Source of the DNA: Thiotrichaceae bacterium
GTDB lineage: Bacteria > Pseudomonadota > Gammaproteobacteria > SZUA-140
DNA: 64,000 bases
Assembly: GCA_002401765.2 (NCBI GenBank)
Contig: NVTY02000080.1
Coordinates: forward strand, 24,001 to 88,000
Direction of reading: 5' to 3'
Below the pieces are notes generated by a model. That model saw only the letters and a list, made by a program, of their open reading frames with translations. It searched no databases and was not told where the DNA came from. Positions 17,642 through 27,296 of this stretch are shown piece by piece (within the stretch, counting starts at the first letter, position 1; every line of letters starts with the position of its first letter). The translations under genes were made by a program, and so were the position numbers.

Positions 17642-19048
17642 ATGTCTGCAAAAGTTTTAAAAATGATCAAGAGCAACAAGGTTAAGTTTGTTGATCTTCG
17701 CTTTACTGACACTAAAGGTAAAGAGCAGCACGTCACCATTCCTGCTAGCGAGGCCAGCGCAAGTTTCTTTAAAGAAGGCCAGATGTTTGATGGCTCTTCC
17801 ATCGCAGGCTGGAAAGGAATCGACGAATCAGACATGATCATGATGCCTGAAGCAGATACTGCCGTACTAGATCTCTTCACCGAAGAAGTGACGCTGAACG
17901 TACGCTGTAACATCATCGAACCAAACACCATGAAAGGCTACGAGCGCGACCCACGCTCGCTTGCCATGCGTGCGGAAGCCTATCTGAAATCAACCAAGAT
18001 CGCAGACACCGCCTTCTTTGGCCCTGAGCCAGAATTTTTTATCTTTGACGACGTTCGCTGGGGCATTGACATGGGTGGCGCTTTTTATAAAGTAGACTCA
18101 GATGAAGCATCATGGAGTTCAGAACGCGTCTTCGAAGGCGGCAACATTGGTCACCGTCCTAGCGTTAAAGGCGGCTACTTCCCTGTGCCGCCCGTTGATT
18201 CACTACACGACATGCGCGCAGCCATGTGCCTTGCACTGGAAGAGATGGGCGTTCCGGTTGAAGTACATCACCACGAAGTGGCGACCGCTGGACAGTGCGA
18301 AATCGGCACCCGCTTTAACACCATGGTTCGTAAGGCTGATGAAGTTCAAATTCTCAAGTATGTAGTACAAAATATCGCTCACGCCTACGGCAAAACAGCG
18401 ACCTTTATGCCTAAGCCACTCGTGGGTGATAACGGCAGCGGCATGCATGTACATATGTCTCTGGCGAAGAAAGGCAAAAACATCTTCGCTGGCAATAAGT
18501 ACGGCGGCCTGTCTCAGGATGCCCTTTACTACATCGGCGGCATCTTCAAACACGCACACGCAATCAATGCCTTCACCAACGCTGGTACCAACGGTTACAA
18601 GCGCCTAGTACCCGGCTTCGAAGCCCCGGTTATGCTAGCGTATTCTGCACGTAACCGTTCAGCGTCTGTGCGTATCCCGTACGTCACAAACCCTAAAGGC
18701 CGTCGCGTTGAAGTGCGTTTTCCAGATGCAAGCGGTAACCCTTACCTGACCTTTGCCGCACTGATGATGGCGGGCCTTGACGGCATCAAAAACAAGATCG
18801 ATCCAGGCGAGCCAATGGATAAGGATCTTTATGACCTACCCGCAGAAGAGTCAAAACTAATCCCAACCGTGAGCTCTTCACTGGAGATGTCACTGGAAGC
18901 ACTCGATAACAACCGTGCCTTCCTAACCGCAGGTGACGTGTTCACCGACGACGTCATTGATGGCTACATCGCACTTAAGATGGAAGAGGTCACTACCCTG
19001 CGTATGACCACTCATCCAGCCGAGTACGACATGTACTACAGCCTATAA
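17642..19048 (+). CDS. glnA: Glutamine synthetase type I
   Basis: Makes glutamine from glutamate, ammonia and ATP; dodecameric cytosolic enzyme and main route of ammonium assimilation. 468 aa, standard length. Signatures present: [12 protein letters not shown], the ATP-binding [24 protein letters not shown] and the catalytic [10 protein letters not shown]. The adenylylation tyrosine region ([11 protein letters not shown], near residue 398) is kept, so activity is probably controlled by GlnE. A sigma54 promoter lies upstream, a strong terminator at 19085, and ntrBC begins 0.9 kb downstream. Confidence 0.98.
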   Translation: MSAKVLKMIKSNKVKFVDLRFTDTKGKEQHVTIPASEASASFFKEGQMFDGSSIAGWKGIDESDMIMMPEADTAVLDLFTEEVTLNVRCNIIEPNTMKGYERDPRSLAMRAEAYLKSTKIADTAFFGPEPEFFIFDDVRWGIDMGGAFYKVDSDEASWSSERVFEGGNIGHRPSVKGGYFPVPPVDSLHDMRAAMCLALEEMGVPVEVHHHEVATAGQCEIGTRFNTMVRKADEVQILKYVVQNIAHAYGKTATFMPKPLVGDNGSGMHVHMSLAKKGKNIFAGNKYGGLSQDALYYIGGIFKHAHAINAFTNAGTNGYKRLVPGFEAPVMLAYSARNRSASVRIPYVTNPKGRRVEVRFPDASGNPYLTFAALMMAGLDGIKNKIDPGEPMDKDLYDLPAEESKLIPTVSSSLEMSLEALDNNRAFLTAGDVFTDDVIDGYIALKMEEVTTLRMTTHPAEYDMYYSL

Positions 19049-19084
19049 GGTACGCCGATAAGGCCGCGCCCTTCGAAGCATAGA

Positions 19085-19111
19085 ATGCCCTCCTTGTGAG
19101 GGCATTTTTTT
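19085..19111 (+). terminator. Rho-independent terminator of glnA
   Basis: ATGCCCTC (19085-19092) pairs perfectly with GAGGGCAT (19098-19105) around a 5-base loop, followed by a run of T. Located 37 bases after the glnA stop. Confidence 0.9.
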
Positions 19112-19170
19112 ACCCATCATTCAGGTAGGCATGGCATACTCCCAAGCATAAAATAATAGGGAGTAGACGC

Positions 19171-19689
19171 ATGCGCCTGGGACTCTTACTAACATTGCTG
19201 CTGCTTTTGACAGCACCAGTGACGGCCGCATACAAATGGATTGCGCCCGATGGATCAGTGAGCTTTGCAGACCATCCGCAACATCCTGATGCAGAGCAGA
19301 TAACGCTACCGCCGCCCCAAACATTCTCGCCGCCGCCAATCACACCACACACCCCCAGCACAAAACCGCCCCCTAAAAAGGATGCGCCATTTTACCACAG
19401 CATAACGATTACCCAGCCCATCCATGATGAATCCATTCGAAATAACGCGGGTAATATCAGCATCAGCGTATCCGTCAGTCCACAACTGCAGACCAAACAG
19501 GGCCATCAAATTGTCATTACGGTTGACGGCAAGGCCATCACGACCAACACCACAGGACGGGCAACCCTACTCAATGTTGACCGCGGCACCCATACCATAC
19601 GTGCCTCAATTATCCATCATAATGGCACTCCCCTCATTAGCAGTGGCGCAAGCACATTTCACTTGCAGCGCACTTCAGTACGTCATTAA
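19171..19689 (+). CDS. DUF4124 domain-containing secreted protein
   Basis: 172 aa, exported. The signal peptide (MRLGLLLTLLLLLTAPVTAA) leads directly into a DUF4124 module: YKWIAPDGSVSFADHPQHP, where the Y-x-W-x-D-x-x-G pattern is diagnostic. A proline-rich linker (PPPQTFSPPPITPHTPSTKP) precedes a small Ig-like beta domain with GQSIVITVDGK-type strands. GGGAG lies upstream of ATG 19171. Proteins of this type sit next to glnA or ntrBC in many gammaproteobacteria; the biochemical role is unknown. Confidence 0.8.
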   Translation: MRLGLLLTLLLLLTAPVTAAYKWIAPDGSVSFADHPQHPDAEQITLPPPQTFSPPPITPHTPSTKPPPKKDAPFYHSITITQPIHDESIRNNAGNISISVSVSPQLQTKQGHQIVITVDGKAITTNTTGRATLLNVDRGTHTIRASIIHHNGTPLISSGASTFHLQRTSVRH

Positions 19690-19871
19690 CGGAAATCGCA
19701 CTAAAAGGGCGCGTTCATTATTTCAATTTAGGGCGCAATTCTCCAGAGCCATAGCCCAACATTGCAGCCAACACTAAACTCAGCGCTAAAAAAAATCACA
19801 ACCTATTGTTTTAATTTAGCTTATTTATTTTTTCAGCTTATTTAAAGAAATTTTAGCAATCTTTACAAAAC

Positions 19872-19886
19872 TGGAGTGCTTCTTGC
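19872..19886 (+). promoter_or_regulatory. Candidate sigma54 promoter of ntrBC
   Basis: TGGAGTGCTTCTTGC has TGG at -24 and TTGC at -12 with exact spacing, 38 bases upstream of ntrB. The middle of the -24 box (AGT instead of CAC) is off consensus, so this is weaker than the glnA promoter. Confidence 0.45.
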
Positions 19887-19923
19887 TTAGGGTAGTTATT
19901 AACTCATATTAAATTTTGCACTT

Positions 19924-20979
19924 ATGGCGAGCGGACAATACATTCTAGAAAACCTCAATACAGCCGTGCTGCTGTTTGATGACAAGCTGCGCCTTAAGCA
20001 GCTCAATCCGGCAAGTGAGGTCATGCTTGCGGTTAGTGCAAAACAGGCGGTGGGCAGCAACATTCACCAGTTAATTCCTGTCGATGCCTCGTTTATTGCC
20101 ACCCTTCAAAATGCACTCGAGACAGAACAGCCACGCACCGAGCGAGAAGTTCAACTACACCTGCTGCACATGCACACCATTATTGCAGATTGCACCATTA
20201 CCCCACTTCGTAACGCACATCAGGAAAAGGAACTGCTGGTTGAGGTCTTTCAACGCGATCGCCACTTGCGCATCGCGCGCGAAGAACAGCTGCTGGCGCA
20301 GTACGATACCAGCCGAGAGTTGCTGCGAGGTATTGCACATGAGATCAACAACCCACTCGGAGGACTCAGGGGCGCGGCACAACTGCTAGAGCAGGAGCTC
20401 GATGATGAAGGTCTGCGCGAATACACCAATGTGATCATCGGTGAGGCAGATCGCCTGCAAAACTTGCTGCGCCGCATGCTCGGCCCCAACACCTTGCCAC
20501 ATAAAAAAGAGATCAATATTCACGAGGTACTGGAGCGCGTCTATACCCTTGCCGAAGTTGAATCAGCCGATGGCATTAGCATCGTGCGCAATTATGATCC
20601 AAGCATTCCTGAACTTTATGCCGATCCTGATCAACTGATCCAGGCAGTGCTCAATATCGTGCGTAATGCGATGCAGGTGCTTGATGGCCACGGCACCATC
20701 ACGCTGCGCTCGCGCACCCAACGCCAGTTCACCATCGGAAATCGCCGCCATAAATTAGTCGCACGCATCGACATCATCGACAACGGACCAGGCATCCCAC
20801 CCGAGCTACAGGATAAACTTTTTTACCCCATGGTCACTGGACGTGCAGACGGCACCGGCCTTGGGCTATCGATCGCACAATCGCTGGTCAACCAACATGG
20901 TGGCCTCATTGAATGTACAAGCCAGGCAGGTGAAACGGTATTCACCCTGTTACTGCCACTGGAGAGAACGCATGAGTAG
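19924..20979 (+). CDS. glnL: Nitrogen regulation sensor histidine kinase NtrB
   Basis: Cytosolic kinase/phosphatase that phosphorylates NtrC under nitrogen limitation and is switched by PII. 351 aa. The N-terminal PAS domain (ILENLNTAVLLFDDKLRLKQ) is followed by the phospho-acceptor His in GIAHEINNPLGGLRGAAQLL, an N box (LNIVRNAMQVL) and ATP-binding DNGPGIPPEL and GTGLGLSIAQ. No membrane segment, as expected. No clear Shine-Dalgarno before ATG 19924, yet the start fits the family. The stop overlaps ntrC by 8 bases. Confidence 0.96.
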   Translation: MASGQYILENLNTAVLLFDDKLRLKQLNPASEVMLAVSAKQAVGSNIHQLIPVDASFIATLQNALETEQPRTEREVQLHLLHMHTIIADCTITPLRNAHQEKELLVEVFQRDRHLRIAREEQLLAQYDTSRELLRGIAHEINNPLGGLRGAAQLLEQELDDEGLREYTNVIIGEADRLQNLLRRMLGPNTLPHKKEINIHEVLERVYTLAEVESADGISIVRNYDPSIPELYADPDQLIQAVLNIVRNAMQVLDGHGTITLRSRTQRQFTIGNRRHKLVARIDIIDNGPGIPPELQDKLFYPMVTGRADGTGLGLSIAQSLVNQHGGLIECTSQAGETVFTLLLPLERTHE

Positions 20980-22402
20980 TAAGGAACATATCTGGATCAT
21001 TGATGATGATCGCTCCATTCGCTGGGTGCTCGAAAAGGCACTCGCTAAAGCAGAGATGGAAACCACCTGTTTTAAAAGTTCCGCAGGCGTGCTTGATAAA
21101 CTCGCCAGCGAGCAGCCAGATGCCATCATCACCGATATTCGCATGCCGGGAATGGATGGCCTCGCCCTATTAGAGGCGATCAAAACCCGCTACCCAGACC
21201 TGCCAACGATCATCATGACTGGGCACTCAGATCTTGATAGCGCCGTTGCCGCCTATGAAGGTGGCGCGTTTGAATACCTGCCAAAACCCTTTGATATCGG
21301 TGAAGCGACTGAGCTGGTAAAACGCGCCATCAAACAGCGCCGTCGCACCAGCAGCAAGACACCAGCAAGCAGCGCTGAGCAAATAGCAGTCACCGATATC
21401 GTCGGTGAAGCCCCCGCCATGCAGGAGGTGTTTCGTGCCATTGGACGTCTCTCACGTTCTAATATGACGGTGCTGATTACAGGGCAATCTGGCACCGGTA
21501 AAGAGCTCGTCGCACAGGCATTGCATCGTCACAGCCCGCGCGCAAAGTCACCCTTTATTGCGATTAATACCGCTGCCATCCCTAAAGACCTGCTCGAATC
21601 TGAGCTCTTTGGGCATGAGCGAGGCGCGTTTACTGGCGCACAAAACTCTCGCGCCGGACGTTTTGAACAGGCCAATGGTGGCACCCTGTTTCTCGATGAG
21701 ATTGGCGACATGCCGGTCGAACTGCAAACCCGCCTACTGCGCGTGCTTTCCGATGGCGAGTACTACCGTGTCGGTGGCCACTCCCCCATTAAAAGTGATG
21801 TGCGCATTATTGCCGCCACTCATCAAGACCTCGAACAACGCGTGACTGATGGCCTCTTTCGCGAGGATCTCTACCACCGACTCAATGTGATCCGCATCCA
21901 CATCCCCTCACTGAGTGAACGCAGCGAAGACATCAAGATGATGGCCGAACATTTTCTGCATCGTGCCGCAAAAGAGCTTTCCGTTGACCCTAAGGTTCTC
22001 GATGATGAGACCAGTCAATTTCTCTCACAATACCCATGGCCAGGGAATGTTCGTCAGCTTGAAAATACCTGCCGCTGGTTAACCGTGATGTCACCTGGTC
22101 AAACCATCCACCTGGAAGACCTACCACCTGAACTGAAAAATGAAAACAATCGCGAGTCTTCCGCTAGTGACTGGGAATCCGCACTCAAACATTGGGCAGA
22201 CTCGCAGCTACATCAGGGCTGCAATGAGATTCTCGATTCAGCCGTGCCCACCTTTGAGCGCATCATGATTGAATCTGCGCTTAAGTACACCGGCGGGCGA
22301 AGACAGGAAGCGGCAAAATTGCTCGGCTGGGGGCGCAACACCCTGACCCGAAAAATTAAAGAACTCAATATGGGTGAAGCTGATAGTCCGCCCTCAGACT
22401 AA
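20972..22402 (+). CDS. glnG: Nitrogen regulation response regulator NtrC
   Basis: Sigma54-dependent activator. 476 aa. Receiver domain with acceptor Asp in [15 protein letters not shown]+ domain with Walker [11 protein letters not shown], sigma54-contacting GAFTGA ([12 protein letters not shown]) and Walker [13 protein letters not shown], then a Fis-type HTH ([20 protein letters not shown]). Start placed at ATG 20972 ([13 protein letters not shown]) with GGAGAG upstream, overlapping ntrB. Together with NtrB it should drive glnA from the sigma54 promoter at 17557. Confidence 0.97.
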   Translation: MSSKEHIWIIDDDRSIRWVLEKALAKAEMETTCFKSSAGVLDKLASEQPDAIITDIRMPGMDGLALLEAIKTRYPDLPTIIMTGHSDLDSAVAAYEGGAFEYLPKPFDIGEATELVKRAIKQRRRTSSKTPASSAEQIAVTDIVGEAPAMQEVFRAIGRLSRSNMTVLITGQSGTGKELVAQALHRHSPRAKSPFIAINTAAIPKDLLESELFGHERGAFTGAQNSRAGRFEQANGGTLFLDEIGDMPVELQTRLLRVLSDGEYYRVGGHSPIKSDVRIIAATHQDLEQRVTDGLFREDLYHRLNVIRIHIPSLSERSEDIKMMAEHFLHRAAKELSVDPKVLDDETSQFLSQYPWPGNVRQLENTCRWLTVMSPGQTIHLEDLPPELKNENNRESSASDWESALKHWADSQLHQGCNEILDSAVPTFERIMIESALKYTGGRRQEAAKLLGWGRNTLTRKIKELNMGEADSPPSD

Positions 22403-22418
22403 TCTGGGCGCGCCCTTC

Positions 22419-22450
22419 GCTTGCGGTACAAGCCCTCACGTACCGCAAGC
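22419..22450 (+). terminator. Strong hairpin after ntrC
   Basis: GCTTGCGGTAC and GTACCGCAAGC form a perfect 11-bp stem with a 10-base loop, 17 bases after the ntrC stop. No T-run follows, so it may act as an RNA-stabilising hairpin or a non-canonical terminator. Confidence 0.55.
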
Positions 22451-22566
22451 ACCTTATATTAAAACCTTGATGTGGTAAATGAGGCCCTATTTTAAACTGA
22501 CTTACCGGGTCATTTCCGAGTAAAATAGTCAGCCTTTAAAGTCTCATATCCTGGGGGAATCTTTTC

Positions 22567-23043
22567 GTGACAACTGACGCTGCGCACAGCAGCCTATGGC
22601 GCACTGCTGACATCTATTTTGGCAGCAGCCTGGTGTTAGGGTTCGCCTTAAATTATTACCACGCCTTTAATTTTGGCCCGCTCAGCGGCTCAGCCACCCT
22701 TCATATGGTCGGTGCGCCATTGCTGGTGATTGGCAGCCTCGTCATCATTTACTCAAAGCAGGCGCTCAGCAAACAGGGCCAGCCCTCAGCGCCGAGTGTC
22801 GCGACAACCACCATCGTTGATGGCGGCATGTTCCGTTATTCACGCAACCCGCTCTACGCCGGGCTAGCCACCTGCTATTGCGGGCTTTCGTTTGCGATCG
22901 ATAACGCCTGGCTACTCGCACTGCTGCCGATCACTTTAATCGCAATACAAATCGCCCTAATCGCACCAGAGGAACACTACCTGGAAGAGAAGTTTGGCGA
23001 TGAATATCGCGCCTATAAAAAACGCGTGCGGCGCTGGATTTAA
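22567..23043 (+). CDS. Isoprenylcysteine methyltransferase-family membrane protein
   Basis: 158-aa integral membrane protein of the ICMT/phospholipid methyltransferase (PEMT) family. About four hydrophobic helices; the family signature is FRYSRNPLYAGLATCYCGLSF near residue 95 (RxxxNPxY) followed by EEHYLEEKFGDEYRAYKKRV, the C-terminal SAM-binding E-E-x-x-L..FG..Y..Y motif. GTG start at 22567 with GGGGGA eight bases upstream. Bacteria lack prenylated CaaX proteins, so the substrate is unknown. Confidence 0.8.
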   Translation: MTTDAAHSSLWRTADIYFGSSLVLGFALNYYHAFNFGPLSGSATLHMVGAPLLVIGSLVIIYSKQALSKQGQPSAPSVATTTIVDGGMFRYSRNPLYAGLATCYCGLSFAIDNAWLLALLPITLIAIQIALIAPEEHYLEEKFGDEYRAYKKRVRRWI

Positions 23044-23066
23044 AGCCCGTTGCTTCAAAAATAAAA

Positions 23067-23293
23067 GTAACTACTCAGACAGGGTGCCCCTTGGGTATTG
23101 CCCATGACATTCGTCAGTTTCTTTATGCCCTCGGGTGCAAGGCGAAAAATGTGTGTTTATGGGTATCCCGCTCCAATACCACGAGGGCGCCTTGTCTCAG
23201 GGACATGTGTCCTTGAGATTGGAGCGGGATACCCATAAATGATCATATTTTAGCGCTGAAATGGCAGGTTTCATGGGTTAGCTGAGTAGTTAC
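23067..23293. mobile_element. 227-bp element with terminal and internal inverted repeats (MITE-like)
   Basis: Bounded by GTAACTACTCAG (23067-23078) and its exact complement CTGAGTAGTTAC (23282-23293). Inside is a second, larger inverted repeat: TTTATGGGTATCCCGCTCC near 23157 and its complement near 23220-23240, around a 40-base loop. It codes for nothing. It also carries GTGCCCCTTGGGTATT, the inverse of a word in the repeat at 12093. The layout suits a non-autonomous transposable element or a folded RNA. Confidence 0.6.
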
Positions 23294-23297
23294 AAAT

Positions 23298-23326
23298 AAA
23301 AAGCCTGCTACTGCAGGCTTTTTTAT
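23298..23326. terminator. Bidirectional terminator
   Basis: AAAAGCCTGC (23299-23308) and GCAGGCTTTT (23313-23322) form a perfect 10-bp stem with a TACT loop. A and T runs on both sides let it stop transcription of the leftward gene at 23327 and anything from the left. Confidence 0.9.
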
Positions 23327-25741
23327 TTAGTGTTGAACTAGGCTAAAGCGCCTCCGCCACAATCCCAATAACAACAGTGCGGCCAAGTAGCCTAAGCCGG
23401 TAGCACCAGCACCATCCTCCAGAACAACATCCGTCCCACCACCTGGAGCTGGAGCTGGAGCTGGAGCTGGGGTTGGTTCTGGTTCTGGATCTGGATCTAG
23501 CGTTGCCCCGGTTGAAACACCCAACGCAACGGGGTCACTAATCGAACCAATCCTTCTATCAAGATCAAAGATATCGTTATCGACCAGTGTTAACACCACC
23601 CTCGCGGGAACAGAGCCAACCGCAGGGGTAAAAACAGCTGATGACAAATCAGGGCTCGTAATATTACTCAGCGTCATCCAGGTCTCAAAGCGGTTCATCT
23701 TTCGCACCACCGCATCAAGCGCCACATCCAAACCATCAGGAAGTTCCAATGTGACCACTACCGAGCTTGTGTCAGTAGGAATATCCGTCACTTTAAAAAA
23801 CATCGCGCCCAATGGAAAGGCAAAATCAGCATCAGATAGCGTGCCAACCAAATCGACATCCGCAATCACCGTTACCTGGCTCACCGTCCCATCACCGGGA
23901 GAAATCGTCGCTATCACGCTAGGTTCCACCACGACATTATTAATCAGCACCGAAACGACCCCCTGATCACACAGGCCAGCAGTATCGCAGTACTCAAAAC
24001 CAAACTGGTCAATCCCACTGCTGTCGCTAAATGACCGATAAGTAAACGCGCCAGTACTGTCCAGGCTAGTCACGGCTCCCTTAATCGGGGAGGGAAGGAA
24101 TGCTCGATAGGTTCCAGGCATGTCACCCGGATCATTCGGATCATCCCTATCAGCAGCCACTAGCTGACCGGATACTGCCGCCCCGGGAACAACATCAATC
24201 AGCAGATCAGATGCCTCAGGCCGATGATTTAAAGGCTCGCCACCAAACGCGATGGCAACCTCAACCAATGGCATACTAAATTCATCCGCAGCAAATTCAT
24301 AGGCACCACTATCACAATCTGTTAAACCTCTGCGCTCAAATCTTCGCTGATCATGATCGGGACAGTATTCGATGTCCCCCAAACGAAGCGCCTCACTTAT
24401 ATTCTGCAGAGCATGCGTCTCCGCGCCACCACCATTAAACGACAGCGACAGAAAATGCGGCGAACCAAAGCTGGGTGGCGGCACCTCAAACTCTTCCCTA
24501 TAATTCAAACAGGACTCATTGGAAATCAATGTGCCTACTTTTTCGATAACCGCTTTTTCTGTATCGGAACTCGTCACATCGTTATAACAGTCATTACCCA
24601 GACCATTACCCGCCACGATACTATTGAAAAGCCTCATGTGAGCAGCACCGAATTGCCCAGTTTGAGCGCGATTATATATCCCGCCGCCCTTAGGCTCATC
24701 AGGAAACTCCTGGTTCTGCGTATTCTCGTTAATATTACCAACCGCTACATTATCCGTGATCGTGGTGTGAATGAGATCCACATCAGTCCAAAAGAGCGTA
24801 TCCGCATTAAACAGACCACCACCCCATTTCCCGGCGGTATTACCACTAATGGTCGAATTAACAATTTTCAATGCGCCAAACTGATGGTAAATCCCACCAC
24901 CATCGCGATAGGCGCGATTGCCCGAAATGGTTGAACGGGTAATATTTAAGTAAGCCCCTGCATCCGACGATGAATTAAAGATGCCGCCACCAAAGATAAT
25001 CGTCTGGGCATTATTGATGTTATTGGTAATCGCACTATCATTAATATCAACGCGGCTATTCATGATACTCAGCCCACCACCAAAACCGACCACACCGTTA
25101 CCATCAATCGTACTGGCGTTGATCTCCACATCCGACCATAAAATATCGATACCACCACCGCCCACAGAGGCCTCGTTGCCGATAACAGCCACTCGGTTCA
25201 GGGTTAGCGCGGCACCATCAACCTTAATCCCGCCACCAGCATCATCAGAGCCATAATCCTCTCTAATCGTAAAAACATTAGGATTGATTATAGGCACTAA
25301 CACCAAGCCATTACGCACGGTGACATCATTCAATGTCAAATGAGCGCCGTTACGCACATCAAAAACGCGATCTTCTCCGGCACCGTCAATCGCCATGAGT
25401 CTTGAACTGCTGCCTTTAATAGTCACTGTTTTGCCATTGATAATATCAAGATCGCCCGCGCTATCATCAATAGGATCCTCAGCATCTGCTTCACCCAGGC
25501 CTAAGGAGTACAGCCCTTCAATCTGCAAAATAATGGTAGTAGCGCCATCATGCAGATTGGCCTCTTGCACGGCGGCTCGCAGACTACAGGCATTACTGGC
25601 CGTCTGGCAGATATTATCGCCAGGGTTGATATCAACCTCATCAAACAAGGTTGACACTTCGAATGTAATGTCAGCATGCGCTAACGGCGACAGACCTAAC
25701 GTCAGCGCTAGCCCCAGTTCAGTTTTAAACCCCTTTTTCAT
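23327..25741 (-). CDS. Large secreted right-handed beta-helix protein (CSLREA / choice-of-anchor Q type)
   Basis: About 804 aa, exported and probably surface-attached. Signal peptide (MKKGFKTELGLALTLGLSPL, cut after AHA), then CSLRAAVQEANLHDG, the CSLREA-type module found at the N-terminus of such proteins. A long series of parallel beta-helix turns follows (NSTISGNTAGKWGGGLFN, NRVAVIGNEASVGGGGIDI). CDSGAYEF closes the helix as in choice-of-anchor Q proteins. Then come immunoglobulin-like segments, a Pro-Ala linker (APAPAPAPGGG, encoded by a GAGCTG tandem repeat at 23446-23470), and a C-terminal Gly-rich/TM/Arg tail (GATGLGYLAALLLLGLWRRR) like a GlyGly-CTERM sorting signal. Ligand unknown. 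Confidence 0.8.
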   Translation of the reverse strand: MKKGFKTELGLALTLGLSPLAHADITFEVSTLFDEVDINPGDNICQTASNACSLRAAVQEANLHDGATTIILQIEGLYSLGLGEADAEDPIDDSAGDLDIINGKTVTIKGSSSRLMAIDGAGEDRVFDVRNGAHLTLNDVTVRNGLVLVPIINPNVFTIREDYGSDDAGGGIKVDGAALTLNRVAVIGNEASVGGGGIDILWSDVEINASTIDGNGVVGFGGGLSIMNSRVDINDSAITNNINNAQTIIFGGGIFNSSSDAGAYLNITRSTISGNRAYRDGGGIYHQFGALKIVNSTISGNTAGKWGGGLFNADTLFWTDVDLIHTTITDNVAVGNINENTQNQEFPDEPKGGGIYNRAQTGQFGAAHMRLFNSIVAGNGLGNDCYNDVTSSDTEKAVIEKVGTLISNESCLNYREEFEVPPPSFGSPHFLSLSFNGGGAETHALQNISEALRLGDIEYCPDHDQRRFERRGLTDCDSGAYEFAADEFSMPLVEVAIAFGGEPLNHRPEASDLLIDVVPGAAVSGQLVAADRDDPNDPGDMPGTYRAFLPSPIKGAVTSLDSTGAFTYRSFSDSSGIDQFGFEYCDTAGLCDQGVVSVLINNVVVEPSVIATISPGDGTVSQVTVIADVDLVGTLSDADFAFPLGAMFFKVTDIPTDTSSVVVTLELPDGLDVALDAVVRKMNRFETWMTLSNITSPDLSSAVFTPAVGSVPARVVLTLVDNDIFDLDRRIGSISDPVALGVSTGATLDPDPEPEPTPAPAPAPAPGGGTDVVLEDGAGATGLGYLAALLLLGLWRRRFSLVQH

Positions 25742-25893
25742 CCCCACACCACCCATATAAACCCGTTTTTATCGCGCACTTTTTCAGCACGAACTTCTAA
25801 TTCCAGTCACTATATACTGATATGAGGTAAGAATTAAAGTTTATAGTGAAATTACCGCTATATAGGGCCTAAAGATGGCGCCAGCATCCATAT

Positions 25894-26235
25894 TTAAAGG
25901 CTGAACAAACGCTCTGTTCGAGCCGCCATGACAAAGTCATTCTCATGTAACCCTTTGATTTTATGACTCCACCACGTCACGGTGAGCTTGCCCCACTCCA
26001 CCAGCAGGGCTGGATGATGATTCTCCTGCTCCGCGATCTTCGCAACCTTTTCTGCCTGCGCCATCGCATCCAAAAAATTGCTGCAGACATAGACTCGCGA
26101 TAGTTGTTTTACCCCGTCAACCTCAATCAATTGCCATTGCGGTAATTGAGCCAACAACTCATCACACTGCTGCGATGTAACCTGCGGCGCATCGGCACGA
26201 CACGCCCCACATGCTTTCCCTGCCAACTCATCCAT
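25894..26235 (-). CDS. phhB: 4a-hydroxytetrahydrobiopterin dehydratase
   Basis: Pterin-4a-carbinolamine dehydratase, 113 aa. Regenerates the pterin cofactor or has a moonlighting role. The catalytic His pair and downstream motif are intact: AEQENHHPALLVEWGKLTV and WWSHKIKGLHENDFVMA. The N-terminus has a cysteine cluster (GKACGACRADAP) common in bacterial members. No phenylalanine hydroxylase gene is nearby. It lies 51 bases downstream of pyrD on the same strand. Confidence 0.93.
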   Translation of the reverse strand: MDELAGKACGACRADAPQVTSQQCDELLAQLPQWQLIEVDGVKQLSRVYVCSNFLDAMAQAEKVAKIAEQENHHPALLVEWGKLTVTWWSHKIKGLHENDFVMAARTERLFSL

Positions 26236-26286
26236 CTTCGCCTCCCGGCTATTTAAATTGCGCCAGTAAATCGTGTTTCGTCCGCC

Positions 26287-27225
26287 TTAATTAAGCTGCA
26301 ACGTACCGACCAATTGCGAAATGTCACGCATGCCGTGGCGTTCCATATAGTCAACCAGCCCGGCATTAATTTTGGGGCAGACCAAGGGGTCATAAAAGAG
26401 CGCAGTACCCACACCCACCGCCGAGGCACCCGCAATCATAAACTCAATTGCATCTTCTGCGGTCATGATGCCGCCCTGCCCAATAATCGGGATGTTATGC
26501 CCTTTGCAGACCTGGTAGACCTGATGCGTCTTCAACAGCGCCACCGGTTTAATCGCAGGCCCAGAGAGTCCACCCTGATTATTGCCGATGATCGGTGTGC
26601 GTTGTTCGATATCAATCGCCATTCCCATCAACGTGTTGATCACCGCAAAGGCATCCGTGCCTGCCTCGATGCAGCGCTTAGCATTACCGGCAATATCGGT
26701 CTGATTGGGCGAGAGCTTGGTGATCAGCGGCTTTTTAGTCACCGCGCGACAGGCCTCAACTACGCGCGCCGACATCTCGGGGTCATTGCCAAAGGCAACG
26801 CCACCCTCTTTCACATTGGGGCAGGAGATGTTGATCTCAATCGCATCGATCGGTGAATCATCAAACAGACGCGTCACTTCAATATACTCTTCGATGGTCG
26901 AACCCGAAACATTGGCGATAAAACGGGTCTCTTCAAAATCAAGCATTGGCAGAATCTCGTTCACCACATAGGGCGCACCGGGGTTTTGCAGGCCAATGGC
27001 ATTGATCATACCGGACGGGGTCTCGATCACGCGGTGTGGCGCATTACCCAGGCGCGCGCTGCCCGTGGTGCCCTTAAGGCAGACCGCACCAACATCCCGA
27101 TTAGAAAAACCCTCCACGCGGGTGTACTCCTCACCAAAACCAACACAACCCGACAGCAACACCTGCGGGGTCGCAAACTTCATCCCACAAAACTCAAGCG
27201 CTAACCTCTCATCTTGATTACTCAA
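26287..27225 (-). CDS. pyrD: Dihydroorotate dehydrogenase, class 1B catalytic subunit type
   Basis: FMN enzyme of pyrimidine synthesis, 312 aa, cytosolic. The class 1 signature is clear: active-site Cys in INISCPNVKEGGVAFGNDPE, TKLSPNQTDI, NTLMGMAIDIEQRTP, GGLSGPAIKPVAL and IIGQGGIMTAEDAIEFM. The sequence tracks class 1B (Bacillus PyrD) rather than the quinone-linked class 2 enzyme usual in gammaproteobacteria. Class 1B normally needs the iron-sulfur/FAD partner PyrK, which is not encoded in this window. A related catalytic fold is found in dihydropyrimidine dehydrogenases (PreA), but length and motifs favour PyrD. Confidence 0.85.
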   Translation of the reverse strand: MSNQDERLALEFCGMKFATPQVLLSGCVGFGEEYTRVEGFSNRDVGAVCLKGTTGSARLGNAPHRVIETPSGMINAIGLQNPGAPYVVNEILPMLDFEETRFIANVSGSTIEEYIEVTRLFDDSPIDAIEINISCPNVKEGGVAFGNDPEMSARVVEACRAVTKKPLITKLSPNQTDIAGNAKRCIEAGTDAFAVINTLMGMAIDIEQRTPIIGNNQGGLSGPAIKPVALLKTHQVYQVCKGHNIPIIGQGGIMTAEDAIEFMIAGASAVGVGTALFYDPLVCPKINAGLVDYMERHGMRDISQLVGTLQLN

Positions 27226-27296
27226 CTCACCATCCTTTTATTGCCCAATCGTTGTCTCGCCATTAGTATGGCCGCGTGCTGTGGTATATTCCCGCC

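Noticed and set aside
24353-24934. 193-codon frame antisense to the beta-helix protein
   Set aside because: Shadow of the repetitive coding sequence on the other strand; no start signals.
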